From: a filamentous cyanobacterium Phorm 6
Lineage (GTDB): Bacteria; Cyanobacteriota; Cyanobacteriia; Cyanobacteriales; Microcoleaceae
Length of the DNA: 41,385 nucleotides
Reading direction: 5' to 3'
Assembly (NCBI GenBank): GCA_003003725.1
Contig: PVWI01000013.1
Span: 1-41,385 of the forward strand
Of this stretch, positions 25,657 through 34,289 are shown in pieces; position 1 is the stretch's first letter, and each line of letters opens with the position of its first letter. The notes under the pieces were generated by a model. The model saw only the letters and a program-made list of their open reading frames with translations, ran no database searches and was not told the DNA's origin. A program made the translations under genes and the position numbers.

Positions 25657-26445
25657 ATGGCAGAATTTTTGGATAATTTAGAGCTACTGGAGAAAGAAGT
25701 TGCCAAATATCGTAGTAAATTTCAAGAGTCTTCTGAGGTTTTGAATGATTTGGCTAAAGTTCAGCTTGATTTTGAGAAGCTTGCAGAAAAGTATCAGAAG
25801 TTAGAAGAAGAGTATCATCAACTAACAGAACATATAAATAAAGCCAAAATAATTTCAGCTTCGTTACAATCTGATTCAAAGAGTGCCATAGAGCGAGTAT
25901 TACAAGCACATAAAAGCTTTGAACAGCGCTTTTTAGAACTAGAAAATGCAACAAAGACAAGCACAACTCAAGCACGGGAAAGCTTGGCTCAACATTTTGC
26001 TAACTTCGAGAGCGCTGCTGATGACCGATGGGAGAAATTTTGCGATAGGTTTTCTGTCCGTTTAAACGAGCTGGAGCAACAAATTCAAGAGCTTAAAAAA
26101 GAATTTGCAGAACGTCTGAAAATTTTAGGAGCTAATGATTCAGCAATTAACGCTAGATTAGGCAGCGTCGAGTCTGAAATGAAGTCAATCAATCAAATTC
26201 AAGTAAGTACGGCGGATCAATGTAAAGGTCTAGAAGAACGTCTGAGCAAAACAGAGCAGTCGGTTTCTAATTTAGAGCTGGATACAAGAAAAACTCGCCG
26301 ATTAGTATATACAATGGGGGCAATAGGAACCATATTAGCTTTATTTTTGGTAGGATTGCTATTTTGGTTCCAATCCCGAAATGCACAGCTCGATCGCCAA
26401 ATCGAACAACCTCGGATTTTAAAGCCTGGTAAGTCAACTAAATAG
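25657..26445 (+). CDS. Coiled-coil protein with C-terminal membrane anchor
   Basis: 262-aa protein, almost entirely heptad-rich helix from residue 5 to about 212 (for example LAEKYQKLEEEYHQL and LNELEQQIQELKKEFAERL), then one hydrophobic span at about 218-238 (YTMGAIGTILALFLVGLLFWF) and a 24-residue charged tail. No enzymatic motif. The start ATG has GAGG with 7-base spacing, 21 bases after the helicase stop, so it belongs to the same operon. Membrane-anchored coiled coils of this form are common partners in defence systems, as sensors or scaffolds, but here that is only a guess from position. Orientation in the membrane cannot be told. Confidence 0.8.
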   Translation: MAEFLDNLELLEKEVAKYRSKFQESSEVLNDLAKVQLDFEKLAEKYQKLEEEYHQLTEHINKAKIISASLQSDSKSAIERVLQAHKSFEQRFLELENATKTSTTQARESLAQHFANFESAADDRWEKFCDRFSVRLNELEQQIQELKKEFAERLKILGANDSAINARLGSVESEMKSINQIQVSTADQCKGLEERLSKTEQSVSNLELDTRKTRRLVYTMGAIGTILALFLVGLLFWFQSRNAQLDRQIEQPRILKPGKSTK

Positions 26446-26635
26446 CGAACTCCAATCACCATATTTATCTGGAGTAAATCATAATTAATCACCTGATTTA
26501 CCCAAATAAATACAACAATATATAAACGCCAAGCCTGATCAAAATTCAATTTTAATTTTGTTAAACTTGAATAGCGCCAGAAGAAAGGCGCAGTTACATA
26601 AATTCTACCCGATCGCACTTTCGCAACATTAACCA

Positions 26636-27310
26636 ATGCCACTAGCACCTTTGTTTCCTGTCGTTCACCCGATGCTCAAAACAGCTTTTCCCGGATGTCT
26701 GTGGACGGGAGATATCAACAGCCGAGAAATAGCCCTAACATTTGACGACGGGCCGCACCTGCAGCACACACCTCAACTGCTAAAGATTTTAGATAAATAC
26801 GACATCAAAGCTAGTTTTTTCTGGCTGGGTTTTTGCGTGGACAGACATCCAGAAATTGCCAAAGAAGTGTACGATAGCGGACACTGGATCGGTCTCCACG
26901 GCTACCAGCACGTATCGTTTGCCAAACTCAAAACCCACGAACTAAAACAAAGTTTAGAAGACACGCAAAAAGCTATTAGCAAAGCTTGCGATTTAGACCC
27001 AGAATTAATCCGCGACGTGCGACCGCCGAACGGCATTTTTATACCGCGAACATTAGAGTTATTGCAGCAGTGGGAATATCGTCCCGTAATGTGGAGTGTC
27101 GTCCCGGAAGATTGGGTGCGGCCGGGGGTGATGAAAGTTACTAGCCGCGTCGTGCAGCAAACAGAAAACGGTTCAATTATTGTACTCCACGACGGCTATT
27201 CCGGCGGCGAAGATGTTGCCGCTGCTGCTGATAAAATAATTCCATTGCTTTTGTATAAAGGTTACAAATTCGTGACGGTGGATCGACTTTGGGAACAAGT
27301 TTCTGCCTGA
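26636..27310 (+). CDS. NodB-type polysaccharide deacetylase
   Basis: 224-aa carbohydrate esterase family 4 protein that removes N- or O-acetyl groups from cell-wall or other glycans. NodB motifs: TFDDGP (35-40, catalytic base and metal ligand), HGYQH with H88 and H92 (metal ligands), RPPNG (about 129-133), and IIVLHDG (about 181-187). No signal peptide is obvious, so it may act inside or be exported in another way. An internal ATG (M13) is a possible shorter start; none has a clear Shine-Dalgarno. It is separated from the defence island by 190 bases and is not part of it. Substrate unknown. Confidence 0.92.
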   Translation: MPLAPLFPVVHPMLKTAFPGCLWTGDINSREIALTFDDGPHLQHTPQLLKILDKYDIKASFFWLGFCVDRHPEIAKEVYDSGHWIGLHGYQHVSFAKLKTHELKQSLEDTQKAISKACDLDPELIRDVRPPNGIFIPRTLELLQQWEYRPVMWSVVPEDWVRPGVMKVTSRVVQQTENGSIIVLHDGYSGGEDVAAAADKIIPLLLYKGYKFVTVDRLWEQVSA

Positions 27311-27498
27311 TGGTGTCAGTGCGATCGCACCTGTCGGAAGTAATCGCCAAGGTTGAAAATTGCTTCGGTAGGAATCAGGGCGCGGCGGTAAATCCGCAAG
27401 TCATGAGTATGTTAACAAAAACAGGGTAAAATACCTGGTATTGTATAAAAATTGCTTCGGTTTCGATCGCAAACAAAGCAAGTAGAGGAGGCTGTTCT

Positions 27499-28980
27499 AT
27501 GGTTCGATCGCACAAACGTCAAGCTGTCATCGCTTTAGTCGTAGCCCTGGGTACAATCATCGGGAATTTAGTGTTTCCAGGCCTGAATGTAGCCCCAGCA
27601 TTTGCTGAAGCCAAATTTAAAGATGTCACAAACCATTGGGCCCAAGGCTGCATAGAGGAATTAGCCGATAAAAAAATCATCAGCGGCTACTACGAAGACG
27701 GCAGTTTTCGCCCGAACCGCCCAGTCAGCCGCGCTGAGTTTGCGGCAATGCTGCGTAGGGCTTTTCCCGATGCAAAAACCGTCCGCAATCCGATCGACTT
27801 TGTAGATATTCCCACGAACTACTGGGGTTATAAACCAATTCGAGAAACTTATCAGACGGGTTTTCTGTCCGGTTACAGCGGCAGTATTTTTAACCCGACT
27901 CTGAACATTCCCCGCTGGCAGGTTTTGGTAGCATTAAGCAGCGGCTTGAAATATACGCCTACAGGTTCAGCGCCTGAGATTTTGGATGCGACTTTTGAAG
28001 ATGCACCGGAAATTCCCGAATTGGCAAGAAATGCGATCGCCGCCGCCGCAGAAAAACGACTTGTAGTCAATTATCCCGCCGTCAAACAGCTAGAACCTAC
28101 GCGCAATGCAACCCGCGCCGAAGTAGCAACTTTCTTGTGTCAGGCGATCGCCAAACCCGGACAAACAGCCTTAGTTCCCTCGCAATACATCGCCCAAGTC
28201 CCAACGAATGTCGGCCCGGCGAGAACCACAGAAACCTCGGAATCAGGGAAAGTTCGGGCAGAAGTTTCTTTCGTCAAAGAAGGAGAAAATGCCAAAAATA
28301 TCCGCATCAAAATCATCCGAGACGGTCAAACTTTATTAGACGAACCAGTGCTAATTCCGACTCGTTCTCTAGTAGACAATCCCGACAAAAAAGCCAACGA
28401 AGAAGTATCAGAAGGGCGTTTGTTATCGGTGCGAATCCGCGATTTTGACGGCGACAAAGAACCGGAAGTGCTGGCAGATTTAGTCTCAATCAATAGCGGT
28501 GTCCGCTGCTGCAATTATTCGTTTATTTACCGCTACGACTCAGCAGCTAAAAAATACACTCACATCAAGCATTTTTGGGGCAATGTCAGCTACGAAATTG
28601 TCGATTTTGGCAAAAACGATATCCCGGAGTTCAAGAGTCTAGACGGGCGATTTGCAGAGGCTTTTACAAATTATCCGGATTCTCGCTTGCCGCTGCAAAT
28701 TTGGCAGTACCGCCAAGGTAAAATGGAAGATGTTACTAAGCAGTATCCGGTGGAAGTATACACAAATTCTGCTGAACTGTGGCTGGAATCTAGGAAGCGA
28801 TCGAGCGAAGATGCAGAGGTAAAAGGGGTTTTGGCCGCTTTCATGGCCAGCAAGTATGTTGCGGGCCAGGAGGCCGAAGGTTGGCAATTGTTGGACAAAG
28901 TTTATCAAGGGCGCGATCGCGCTCAATTCTTTGCGAAATTGCGCGAGTTTTTGGTGAGTACGGGATATGCGAGTAAGTAG
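27499..28980 (+). CDS. Secreted protein with three SLH domains
   Basis: 493-aa exported protein. Signal peptide about 1-36 (basic MVRSHKRQ, hydrophobic core, APAFA cleavage). Three S-layer homology domains follow: FKDVTNHWAQGCIEELADKK (about 40-86), FVDIPTNYWGYKPIRETYQT (about 101-147) and FEDAPEIPELARNAIAAAAE (about 168-215), each ending in the R.E...ML-type helix. SLH domains bind pyruvylated cell-wall polymers in the periplasm or outer layers. The rest (about 240-493) is a separate region with DFDGDKEPEVLADL and GVRCCNYSFIYRYD, reminiscent of calcium-binding beta-propeller repeats, whose function I do not recognise. A strong AGAGGAGG Shine-Dalgarno precedes the ATG. Stand-alone gene. Confidence 0.9.
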   Translation: MVRSHKRQAVIALVVALGTIIGNLVFPGLNVAPAFAEAKFKDVTNHWAQGCIEELADKKIISGYYEDGSFRPNRPVSRAEFAAMLRRAFPDAKTVRNPIDFVDIPTNYWGYKPIRETYQTGFLSGYSGSIFNPTLNIPRWQVLVALSSGLKYTPTGSAPEILDATFEDAPEIPELARNAIAAAAEKRLVVNYPAVKQLEPTRNATRAEVATFLCQAIAKPGQTALVPSQYIAQVPTNVGPARTTETSESGKVRAEVSFVKEGENAKNIRIKIIRDGQTLLDEPVLIPTRSLVDNPDKKANEEVSEGRLLSVRIRDFDGDKEPEVLADLVSINSGVRCCNYSFIYRYDSAAKKYTHIKHFWGNVSYEIVDFGKNDIPEFKSLDGRFAEAFTNYPDSRLPLQIWQYRQGKMEDVTKQYPVEVYTNSAELWLESRKRSSEDAEVKGVLAAFMASKYVAGQEAEGWQLLDKVYQGRDRAQFFAKLREFLVSTGYASK

Positions 28981-29314
28981 ATAAAGAACCCCCTAAATCC
29001 CCTTTTAAAAGGGGAGTAAGGGTTGAGGTTGAACGACTCATGTTTTCGCCTTAAGGAAGGGAACTTTCAAGACTTTCCCCCCCCCACGAAGGCAACACTC
29101 GAAAGTTCCGCCAACATCATGACGGCGATATTCTACGCTAATGCTATCTGAGGGGTGATTTTAGGCAAAGGTTTTTACCTGGTACTTTTTGAGAATACAA
29201 ACATTAAGAATTAAATAATTTTACAAAAACTTTATGAATAAATACCAAAACCAGTTGCTGTTTTAGAAGTTAAGCTAAAATAAGTATAAAATATCCTACA
29301 TAAAATCCCTGAAA
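28981..29314. other. Intergenic region with hairpins, no gene
   Basis: Contains CCCCTTTTAAAAGGGG (28999-29014), a self-complementary core in the common cyanobacterial AACCCCCTAAATCCCC repeat and a possible terminator of the SLH gene, and a GGGAACTTTC...GAAAGTTCC inverted repeat around a run of ten C at about 29078-29087. No coding frame seen. Confidence 0.55.
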
Positions 29315-29989
29315 ATGGTATATCCACCTGCACCTTGGAATTTGCAAGGTTATGCTGTTCAGACTTTACAATTAATAGATGTGGCACGGGTGCGTCCCTT
29401 GGTTCCATCTGAGTTAGAAATAGTCTCTGTATTGCCAGGAAAAACCCTAGGTGGAGTTTATATATCCTCCTACGGATTGGGTTCCGTGATGGAGTACAAT
29501 GAGTTAATTGTCGTAAGCGCGATCGCCAATTATGCAGGAAAATGGGGCGCTTGGATTTCCCACATCTACGTAGACAACCCTAACTCAGTAGCCGGCGGGC
29601 GCGAAATTTGGGGACTCCCTAAAGAATTAGCTCAATTTAGTTGGGAAGGCAACGATGCGGTAAAAGCAACACCGCTAGGCTACCGAGTTACAGTTAGCCA
29701 AGCAAACCGTCAACTGTGCAGCCTCAATTACAGCAAGCAAACTTTAGCTTTACCGCTGTCTTTGAGCGGAAATGTTTTCAGCGCTGACAGCAGCAATTTG
29801 CTGTTATTTAAAGGAGAATTTAAATCTCGAATCGGTTTGATCAAAGGCGAAGTAGAAATACCTGAAGACAGTCATTTTGCAAGTTTGAACTTAGGTCAGC
29901 CCTTGCTTACATTTGCCTGCGAAGATATGTGTTTAATTGCAGGTGCGCCGGAAGTTATAGGGAACAGAGCCGCAGAATTCAGTTATTAG
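29315..29989 (+). CDS. Acetoacetate decarboxylase-like protein
   Basis: 224-aa protein of the acetoacetate decarboxylase (ADC) fold. Marks: the N-terminal PPAPWNLQGYAVQ and PSELEIVSVLPGKTLGGVYISSY stretch, YNELIVVSAI (about 61-70), and GGREIWGLPKELAQFSW (about 94-110), in which K103 lies where the Schiff-base lysine of ADC family members sits, next to R97 and E98. Length is near that of the family. Clostridial ADC converts acetoacetate to acetone and CO2; many cyanobacterial homologues have other or unknown reactions. Stand-alone gene with no solvent-pathway neighbours, so the acetoacetate reaction is not supported by context. Confidence 0.82.
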   Translation: MVYPPAPWNLQGYAVQTLQLIDVARVRPLVPSELEIVSVLPGKTLGGVYISSYGLGSVMEYNELIVVSAIANYAGKWGAWISHIYVDNPNSVAGGREIWGLPKELAQFSWEGNDAVKATPLGYRVTVSQANRQLCSLNYSKQTLALPLSLSGNVFSADSSNLLLFKGEFKSRIGLIKGEVEIPEDSHFASLNLGQPLLTFACEDMCLIAGAPEVIGNRAAEFSY

Positions 29990-29998
29990 CTAAAATTT

Positions 29999-30023
29999 GT
30001 AGGGTGCGCACTGCGCACCTTAC
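29999..30023. repeat. Dispersed GTAGGGTGCGC...GCGCACC repeat
   Basis: GTAGGGTGCGCACTGCGCACC then TTAC: strong inverted repeat with GGTGCGCA-type arms, reverse orientation of the family at 3379-3404, ten bases after the ADC-like gene. The rest of 30024-30299 holds no gene; AT-rich with diverged TCTGCGTTGATCTGC repeats. Confidence 0.6.
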
Positions 30024-30299
30024 TCTTAATATCAGAATGCACCAGACTAATTTGGCAATCGCAGCATACTAGACAAGATTGCTTTCATTCGCTCTCAATT
30101 CTTAAAATTATCTGCGTTAATCTGCGTTGATCTGCCTTGCATCTGCGGTTGCTCTATCAATCAAAGATTTATGCAATAAGTCTACTCATTTTTCTGCCCA
30201 ACGAGTCAGTTAATCTGCCTTGTTTTCACGACTTGGCGCTCGATTTATCGAGAGTGTTTCCGCCACAGGTAAATCCTGAATGATTTTGATATTATTCCC

Positions 30300-30329
30300 A
30301 AAAAAATAGGCTGGCACACAGCCAGCCTA
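30300..30329 (-). terminator. Rho-independent terminator of the repeat-protein gene
   Basis: On the minus strand: TAGGCTGGC, loop TGTGT, GCCAGCCTA (9-bp perfect stem), followed by a run of seven T. It lies 36 bases beyond the stop of the 1041-aa gene. This is the cleanest terminator in the window. Confidence 0.9.
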
Positions 30330-30365
30330 GAATCAGGAGAAATTTAATTGAAACTTGTTGAAATT

Positions 30366-33300
30366 CTAGCTAAACAAACCCGAAATACCGCCGACTGCTA
30401 TTGCTCCAGCCAGAGCCGAAACAACCACAGAAGTTAGAGCCGTACCGAACAGCCACCAAGCAGCAGTTGCTGCAGCTTCGCGCGCATCTTCTGCTTGCTG
30501 CTTGGTCTTTTTCTTGATATCTTTAATGCGTTTTTTGGCTTGCTCTTGCAGGCGTTCCGAACGCGACAGCACGCTGTCCCTGGCTCCTTCAATTTGGTCG
30601 ATAATTTTGTTAGCTTGGTCTTCTGAAATATCGGAGCGAGAGCTAATTACCGCGACTAAAGTACCGCGATCGAATTCGCCTAAACGCTCTTTAATAGCGT
30701 CAAATCCGGCCTGCGGGTCGTCAAATACTTTGCGGAAATCTCGTTTGATGCTTTCGTAGTTGAGTTCTGGTCGATCGAGCGAATTGAGGTAATCCCGAAT
30801 TTTCGCGAAAATACCGTCAATTGCCGACTGGAACTTGTCTTGCACCATTTGAACTTGTTCGACAAATTCGTTGCGGACAGATTCGATACGATCGGCAATT
30901 TGGTTAGCTTCCTCTTCGGAGATGTCTTCCCGCTGCGACAGCAAGGCTACCAGCGTACCGCGATCGAAGTGCTTCAGGCGATCGCCCAAACTTTGCATCC
31001 CCATTCCCGGCTCGTTAAACAGCAACTGCAAATCGCGTTTGATACCTTCGGGATTGAGTTCTTCCTTGTTGGTATTCTGCAAGTAATTTTCCAAACTTCC
31101 TTGGAAATCCTTGACAGTTTTTTGAGCGCGAGATGCCAAACGACGGGGCGATTTCACGATGCTGCGAATCGAATCTTGCACGCGATCGATCGTCCGATTG
31201 ATTTGTTCTTCGCTCAAATCTTCCCGCTGCGAAAGCAACTTGACCAAGGTTTCGCGATCGACCTGAGACAGCCTTTCCCGCAGCGCCAAAGCGCCTTCTT
31301 TCGGATTTTCTAACAATTTGGTCAAATCCCGATTGATGGCTTCTGGATCGAGTTCTTCCAAGTTGGTATTCCGCAGGTACTCACCAATTTTGGCAGTAAC
31401 TTCCTCGTACTGCTCCTTAGCTTTATCCGCCACTATTTGCGGCGCGTGGATAATGTTGTCGCGGACGGATTCGATTTTGTCGATCGCCCGATCGATCTGT
31501 TCTTGGCTGAGGTCTTGGCGCTGTGAAAGCAACTGCACCAGCGTATCGCGGTCGAATTGAGACAAGCGTTCTCTCAACGCTTTCAATCCCGCTTCCGGGT
31601 CGCTTAACAGCATTTGAAACTCGCGCTCGATCGCTTCAGGATTGAGTTCTTCCTTGTTAGTATTGCGGAGATACTCTTCTACCTTTTGGCGCAATTCTTG
31701 CGCTTTCGATTGCGCTTGCTCTTGCAATTCTTGAGATTTGGCAATTACGCGATCGCGCGAACTTTCTAGTCGGCCGATTAACTGATCTGCTTCCTCTGGA
31801 CTGAAATCATCCCGCTGACCGAGCAATTGCACCAAAGTATCGCGGTCAAATTGCGACAGGCGATCGCGCAAAGCCTCAAAACCAGCATCGCGATCGTCCA
31901 AAAGCGCTTGGAAGTCCTTCTCGATACCTTCAGGATTCAATTCTTCCTTACCAGTCGATCGCAAATAATTCTCAATCCGGCTGCGTAAATCTTGAGATTT
32001 TTCCTCACCAGCAGCATCTCGAACAATTCCCAAAACTTCTTGACGGACACCTTCAAGCTGTTCCGCAATTTCCGTCGCCTGTTCCTGACTAAACCCCTCG
32101 CGGCGCCCCAAAATCCCTACAAAATACTCAGGATTAAACATCTCTAACTGGCGCAAAACTGCCCCCGGAGAAGCTTCGGGATCGTAAATAACATCCCTAA
32201 ATTCCTGCTTGATAGTTTCTCGGTTGAGATGCCAAGGTTGAGTATTCAGCAAGTAATTTTCCACATCAGCCTTAGCTGTATTGAAAGGCAGTGCAGGCAA
32301 TTTATCGCCCACCTTCTCGCTCAAAGACTTAGCTTTTTCCTTTCCTTTTGCAGTTAGTTGCTGCAACTGACCAGAAATTTTTTCAACATCCAAATCCGAC
32401 AAATCAGTCCGCGACAAAACAGTGCCCACCAGAGCTTCCACACCCAACTGCATCGCCCGGTTCATGCCCCCGCTGGACTCCGATTTGTTTTCCCTAGTTT
32501 CCAGAATTTGAGACAGCTTGGCGTTGAGTTCGTCAGACTTCAACAAATCGGGAGCCGCAAACTTGAGAAAATCAACTAACTCTAAATTCGGGTCTTTCTT
32601 TTCTTGCTGCTTGCCAAATGTTTGCTTCCAAACGCCTTCTAGTTGGTCAGCAACTTGATTTATTTCTTCTTGAGAAAAATCACTACGACTGCTAATCAAA
32701 TCCACAAAAGTTTGGCGGTTAACATTCTTTAAAACATCGGTTCCCGCCAGAGATTTGATATCGGCATCCCCCAGCAACTTTTCAAATTGACCGCGAATTT
32801 CCTTAACATCTAACTTCGGCAACTGCAAAGAACCCACATAATCTTGCAGTGTTTCGCGAATGCTCTCCGTGTCTACAGCCGAGCTCAATTCGCGGCGGAC
32901 AGCAGCCACAGATGCTTCTACAGTATTGACCATTTGGTCGCCCGCCATCTTGCCGCCGATCGCTGAACCGGCAGTACCCATAACGCCTTGAATGCCTGAA
33001 AAAGCAGTTTTTATCAAGGAACCAATCATCGAGCCGACGGCGCTAGAACCCAGCCATACCAGGGTTAAAAAGTACGCAGCCCAGATGACCACACCAATAA
33101 TTGCCGCTCCATCTACCGAGGCAATTGAAGTTAATTTGACTGCCAGAAAACAAGCTAAAAATAAAGCTAGGTTAACTGTGACTAAAATCCAACCGCCGAC
33201 TAGACCTTCAGTCTTCCGAATTTTAGTACCAAAACTTTCGGAATCGTCATCATCATCGGGTAAAGCGTCGTCCCAATTAGATATTTTGGCGGCAATCGAG

Positions 33301-33491
33301 AAATTTGTTAACAGGAATTGGAAGCCGAAAGCCATAATGACTCCGGCGATTAATGCCACGAAAAACTGAGGACTTAGAAACATCAGCCCTGCGATATCCG
33401 GGTGCTGGAACGGGACATCTCTTTGCACCGGCATTTGGGCAATATTGAATTTTGGACTGTACACCGACATTAATAACTCGCTTTCAAACAT
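30366..33491 (-). CDS. Large membrane protein of about 98-residue repeats, function unknown
   Basis: 1041 aa. The N-terminal 170 residues have three to four hydrophobic segments (about 35-60, 95-118, 125-148) with an acidic loop DDDDDSE between. From about 205 to 1000 come eight repeats of 95-100 residues; the last five are close. Each runs: YLRNTNKEELNPEAI, then a REFQ-type helix, ERLSQFDRDTLVQLLSQR, DLSQEQIDRAIDKIES and a basic linker helix. A C-terminal hydrophobic segment (about 1007-1035) follows. A long helical rod anchored at both ends in membrane is the simplest reading. AGGAGGT with 6-base spacing confirms the start. Alone, with a strong terminator. I do not recognise the repeat family. 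Confidence 0.85.
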   Translation of the reverse strand: MFESELLMSVYSPKFNIAQMPVQRDVPFQHPDIAGLMFLSPQFFVALIAGVIMAFGFQFLLTNFSIAAKISNWDDALPDDDDDSESFGTKIRKTEGLVGGWILVTVNLALFLACFLAVKLTSIASVDGAAIIGVVIWAAYFLTLVWLGSSAVGSMIGSLIKTAFSGIQGVMGTAGSAIGGKMAGDQMVNTVEASVAAVRRELSSAVDTESIRETLQDYVGSLQLPKLDVKEIRGQFEKLLGDADIKSLAGTDVLKNVNRQTFVDLISSRSDFSQEEINQVADQLEGVWKQTFGKQQEKKDPNLELVDFLKFAAPDLLKSDELNAKLSQILETRENKSESSGGMNRAMQLGVEALVGTVLSRTDLSDLDVEKISGQLQQLTAKGKEKAKSLSEKVGDKLPALPFNTAKADVENYLLNTQPWHLNRETIKQEFRDVIYDPEASPGAVLRQLEMFNPEYFVGILGRREGFSQEQATEIAEQLEGVRQEVLGIVRDAAGEEKSQDLRSRIENYLRSTGKEELNPEGIEKDFQALLDDRDAGFEALRDRLSQFDRDTLVQLLGQRDDFSPEEADQLIGRLESSRDRVIAKSQELQEQAQSKAQELRQKVEEYLRNTNKEELNPEAIEREFQMLLSDPEAGLKALRERLSQFDRDTLVQLLSQRQDLSQEQIDRAIDKIESVRDNIIHAPQIVADKAKEQYEEVTAKIGEYLRNTNLEELDPEAINRDLTKLLENPKEGALALRERLSQVDRETLVKLLSQREDLSEEQINRTIDRVQDSIRSIVKSPRRLASRAQKTVKDFQGSLENYLQNTNKEELNPEGIKRDLQLLFNEPGMGMQSLGDRLKHFDRGTLVALLSQREDISEEEANQIADRIESVRNEFVEQVQMVQDKFQSAIDGIFAKIRDYLNSLDRPELNYESIKRDFRKVFDDPQAGFDAIKERLGEFDRGTLVAVISSRSDISEDQANKIIDQIEGARDSVLSRSERLQEQAKKRIKDIKKKTKQQAEDAREAAATAAWWLFGTALTSVVVSALAGAIAVGGISGLFS

Positions 33492-33899
33492 AAATTACCT
33501 CCTAAAGTTTGATGCCGAATTAGGCATATTGAAATTAGCCCCTAACATTGAACTAGGGGAATTGACACTTTTTAGATGGTGGTTTTTTCGTCAGGCTTTA
33601 TCTTACGGAAGCCATAATTCGTGAAATCAGGATGAATAGTAAATCAGTTCTTTAGTTATGTCATCCTTACTGCTGATTATGGCTCTGGAAGCGGAAAAAT
33701 AAATCCCTCTAAAGTCAGAAATGAGTTGATTTGGGAGGAGTAGCCGTAGAGTTCGCCCAAAAAATGCAGGTTTGAGGCGGGGGCGATGGCTAGTAATTAT
33801 CACAGGGGCCGTCAAGACTTTTTATGTAATTAATGGGGCGTGGTTACTTAATAAAGTGCGATGTGGCGCACCCTACATATCGTAGAGTGCGCTGTCTTT
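33492..33899. other. Intergenic region, no gene seen
   Basis: Holds the Shine-Dalgarno and presumably promoter of the minus-strand repeat-protein gene. At 33852-33877 lies a GTGCG...GCGCACCCTACA repeat followed by CGTAGAGTGCGCTG, copied at 34243-34281 as part of a tandem duplication. A 62-codon frame at 33627-33815 has no coding features. Confidence 0.5.
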
Positions 33900-34211
33900 T
33901 TAGGATTCCGTTTGGTTTTTAGGCTGAAAACGAGCTAGTAATTCCGGGCGTTCGAGCTGCATAATCAGCCGCGTGATTTCAAGAGGTTCTAGTTGACTCA
34001 AAGGCTCAATTATTTGGGCTAATTCTTTATCGATTTCGCCAAATCTTACTTGTAATATACTCTCAAGAATCTCGCGTTTACCTTGCTGAAAACCTTGCTG
34101 AAAACCTCGCTCGATACCTTGCTGGATACCTTGCTGAAAACATTGCTCGATACCTCGCTGAGTTGCTTCTTCAAGCCGTTGTAAATAGAGCGGTGACAGT
34201 TCCATAATCAA
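33900..34211 (-). pseudogene. Truncated duplicate of the downstream third of the next gene
   Basis: 103-codon frame whose protein starts MIMELSPLYLQRLEEATQRG and ends LLARFQPKNQTES, nearly the same as the last 100 residues of the gene at 34290-35243 (LIMELSPLYLQRLEDATQRG ... LLARFAPKNQTES). The similarity continues past the stop into the flanking repeat and upstream to about 34235, so this is a tandem duplication of the gene's 3' end. The nuclease-like N-terminal 215 residues are missing. The QQGIQQGIERGFQQGFQQG linker has changed in number. It could be translated but is most likely a relic. Confidence 0.75.
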
Positions 34212-34289
34212 CTCCCGATTTTCTCGATAGATAATAAATATTAAAGTGATATTTAGCGCCCCCTACAGATTGTAGAGCGCGCTGCTGAG

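Noticed and set aside
17056-26635. Attachment-site direct repeats or an integrase bounding the Argonaute island
   Set aside because: None could be found by eye at either edge, and no tRNA gene or integrase lies nearby.
30840-31313. 157-codon plus-strand frame
   Set aside because: Antisense shadow of the repeat-protein gene, which has a strong Shine-Dalgarno and terminator.
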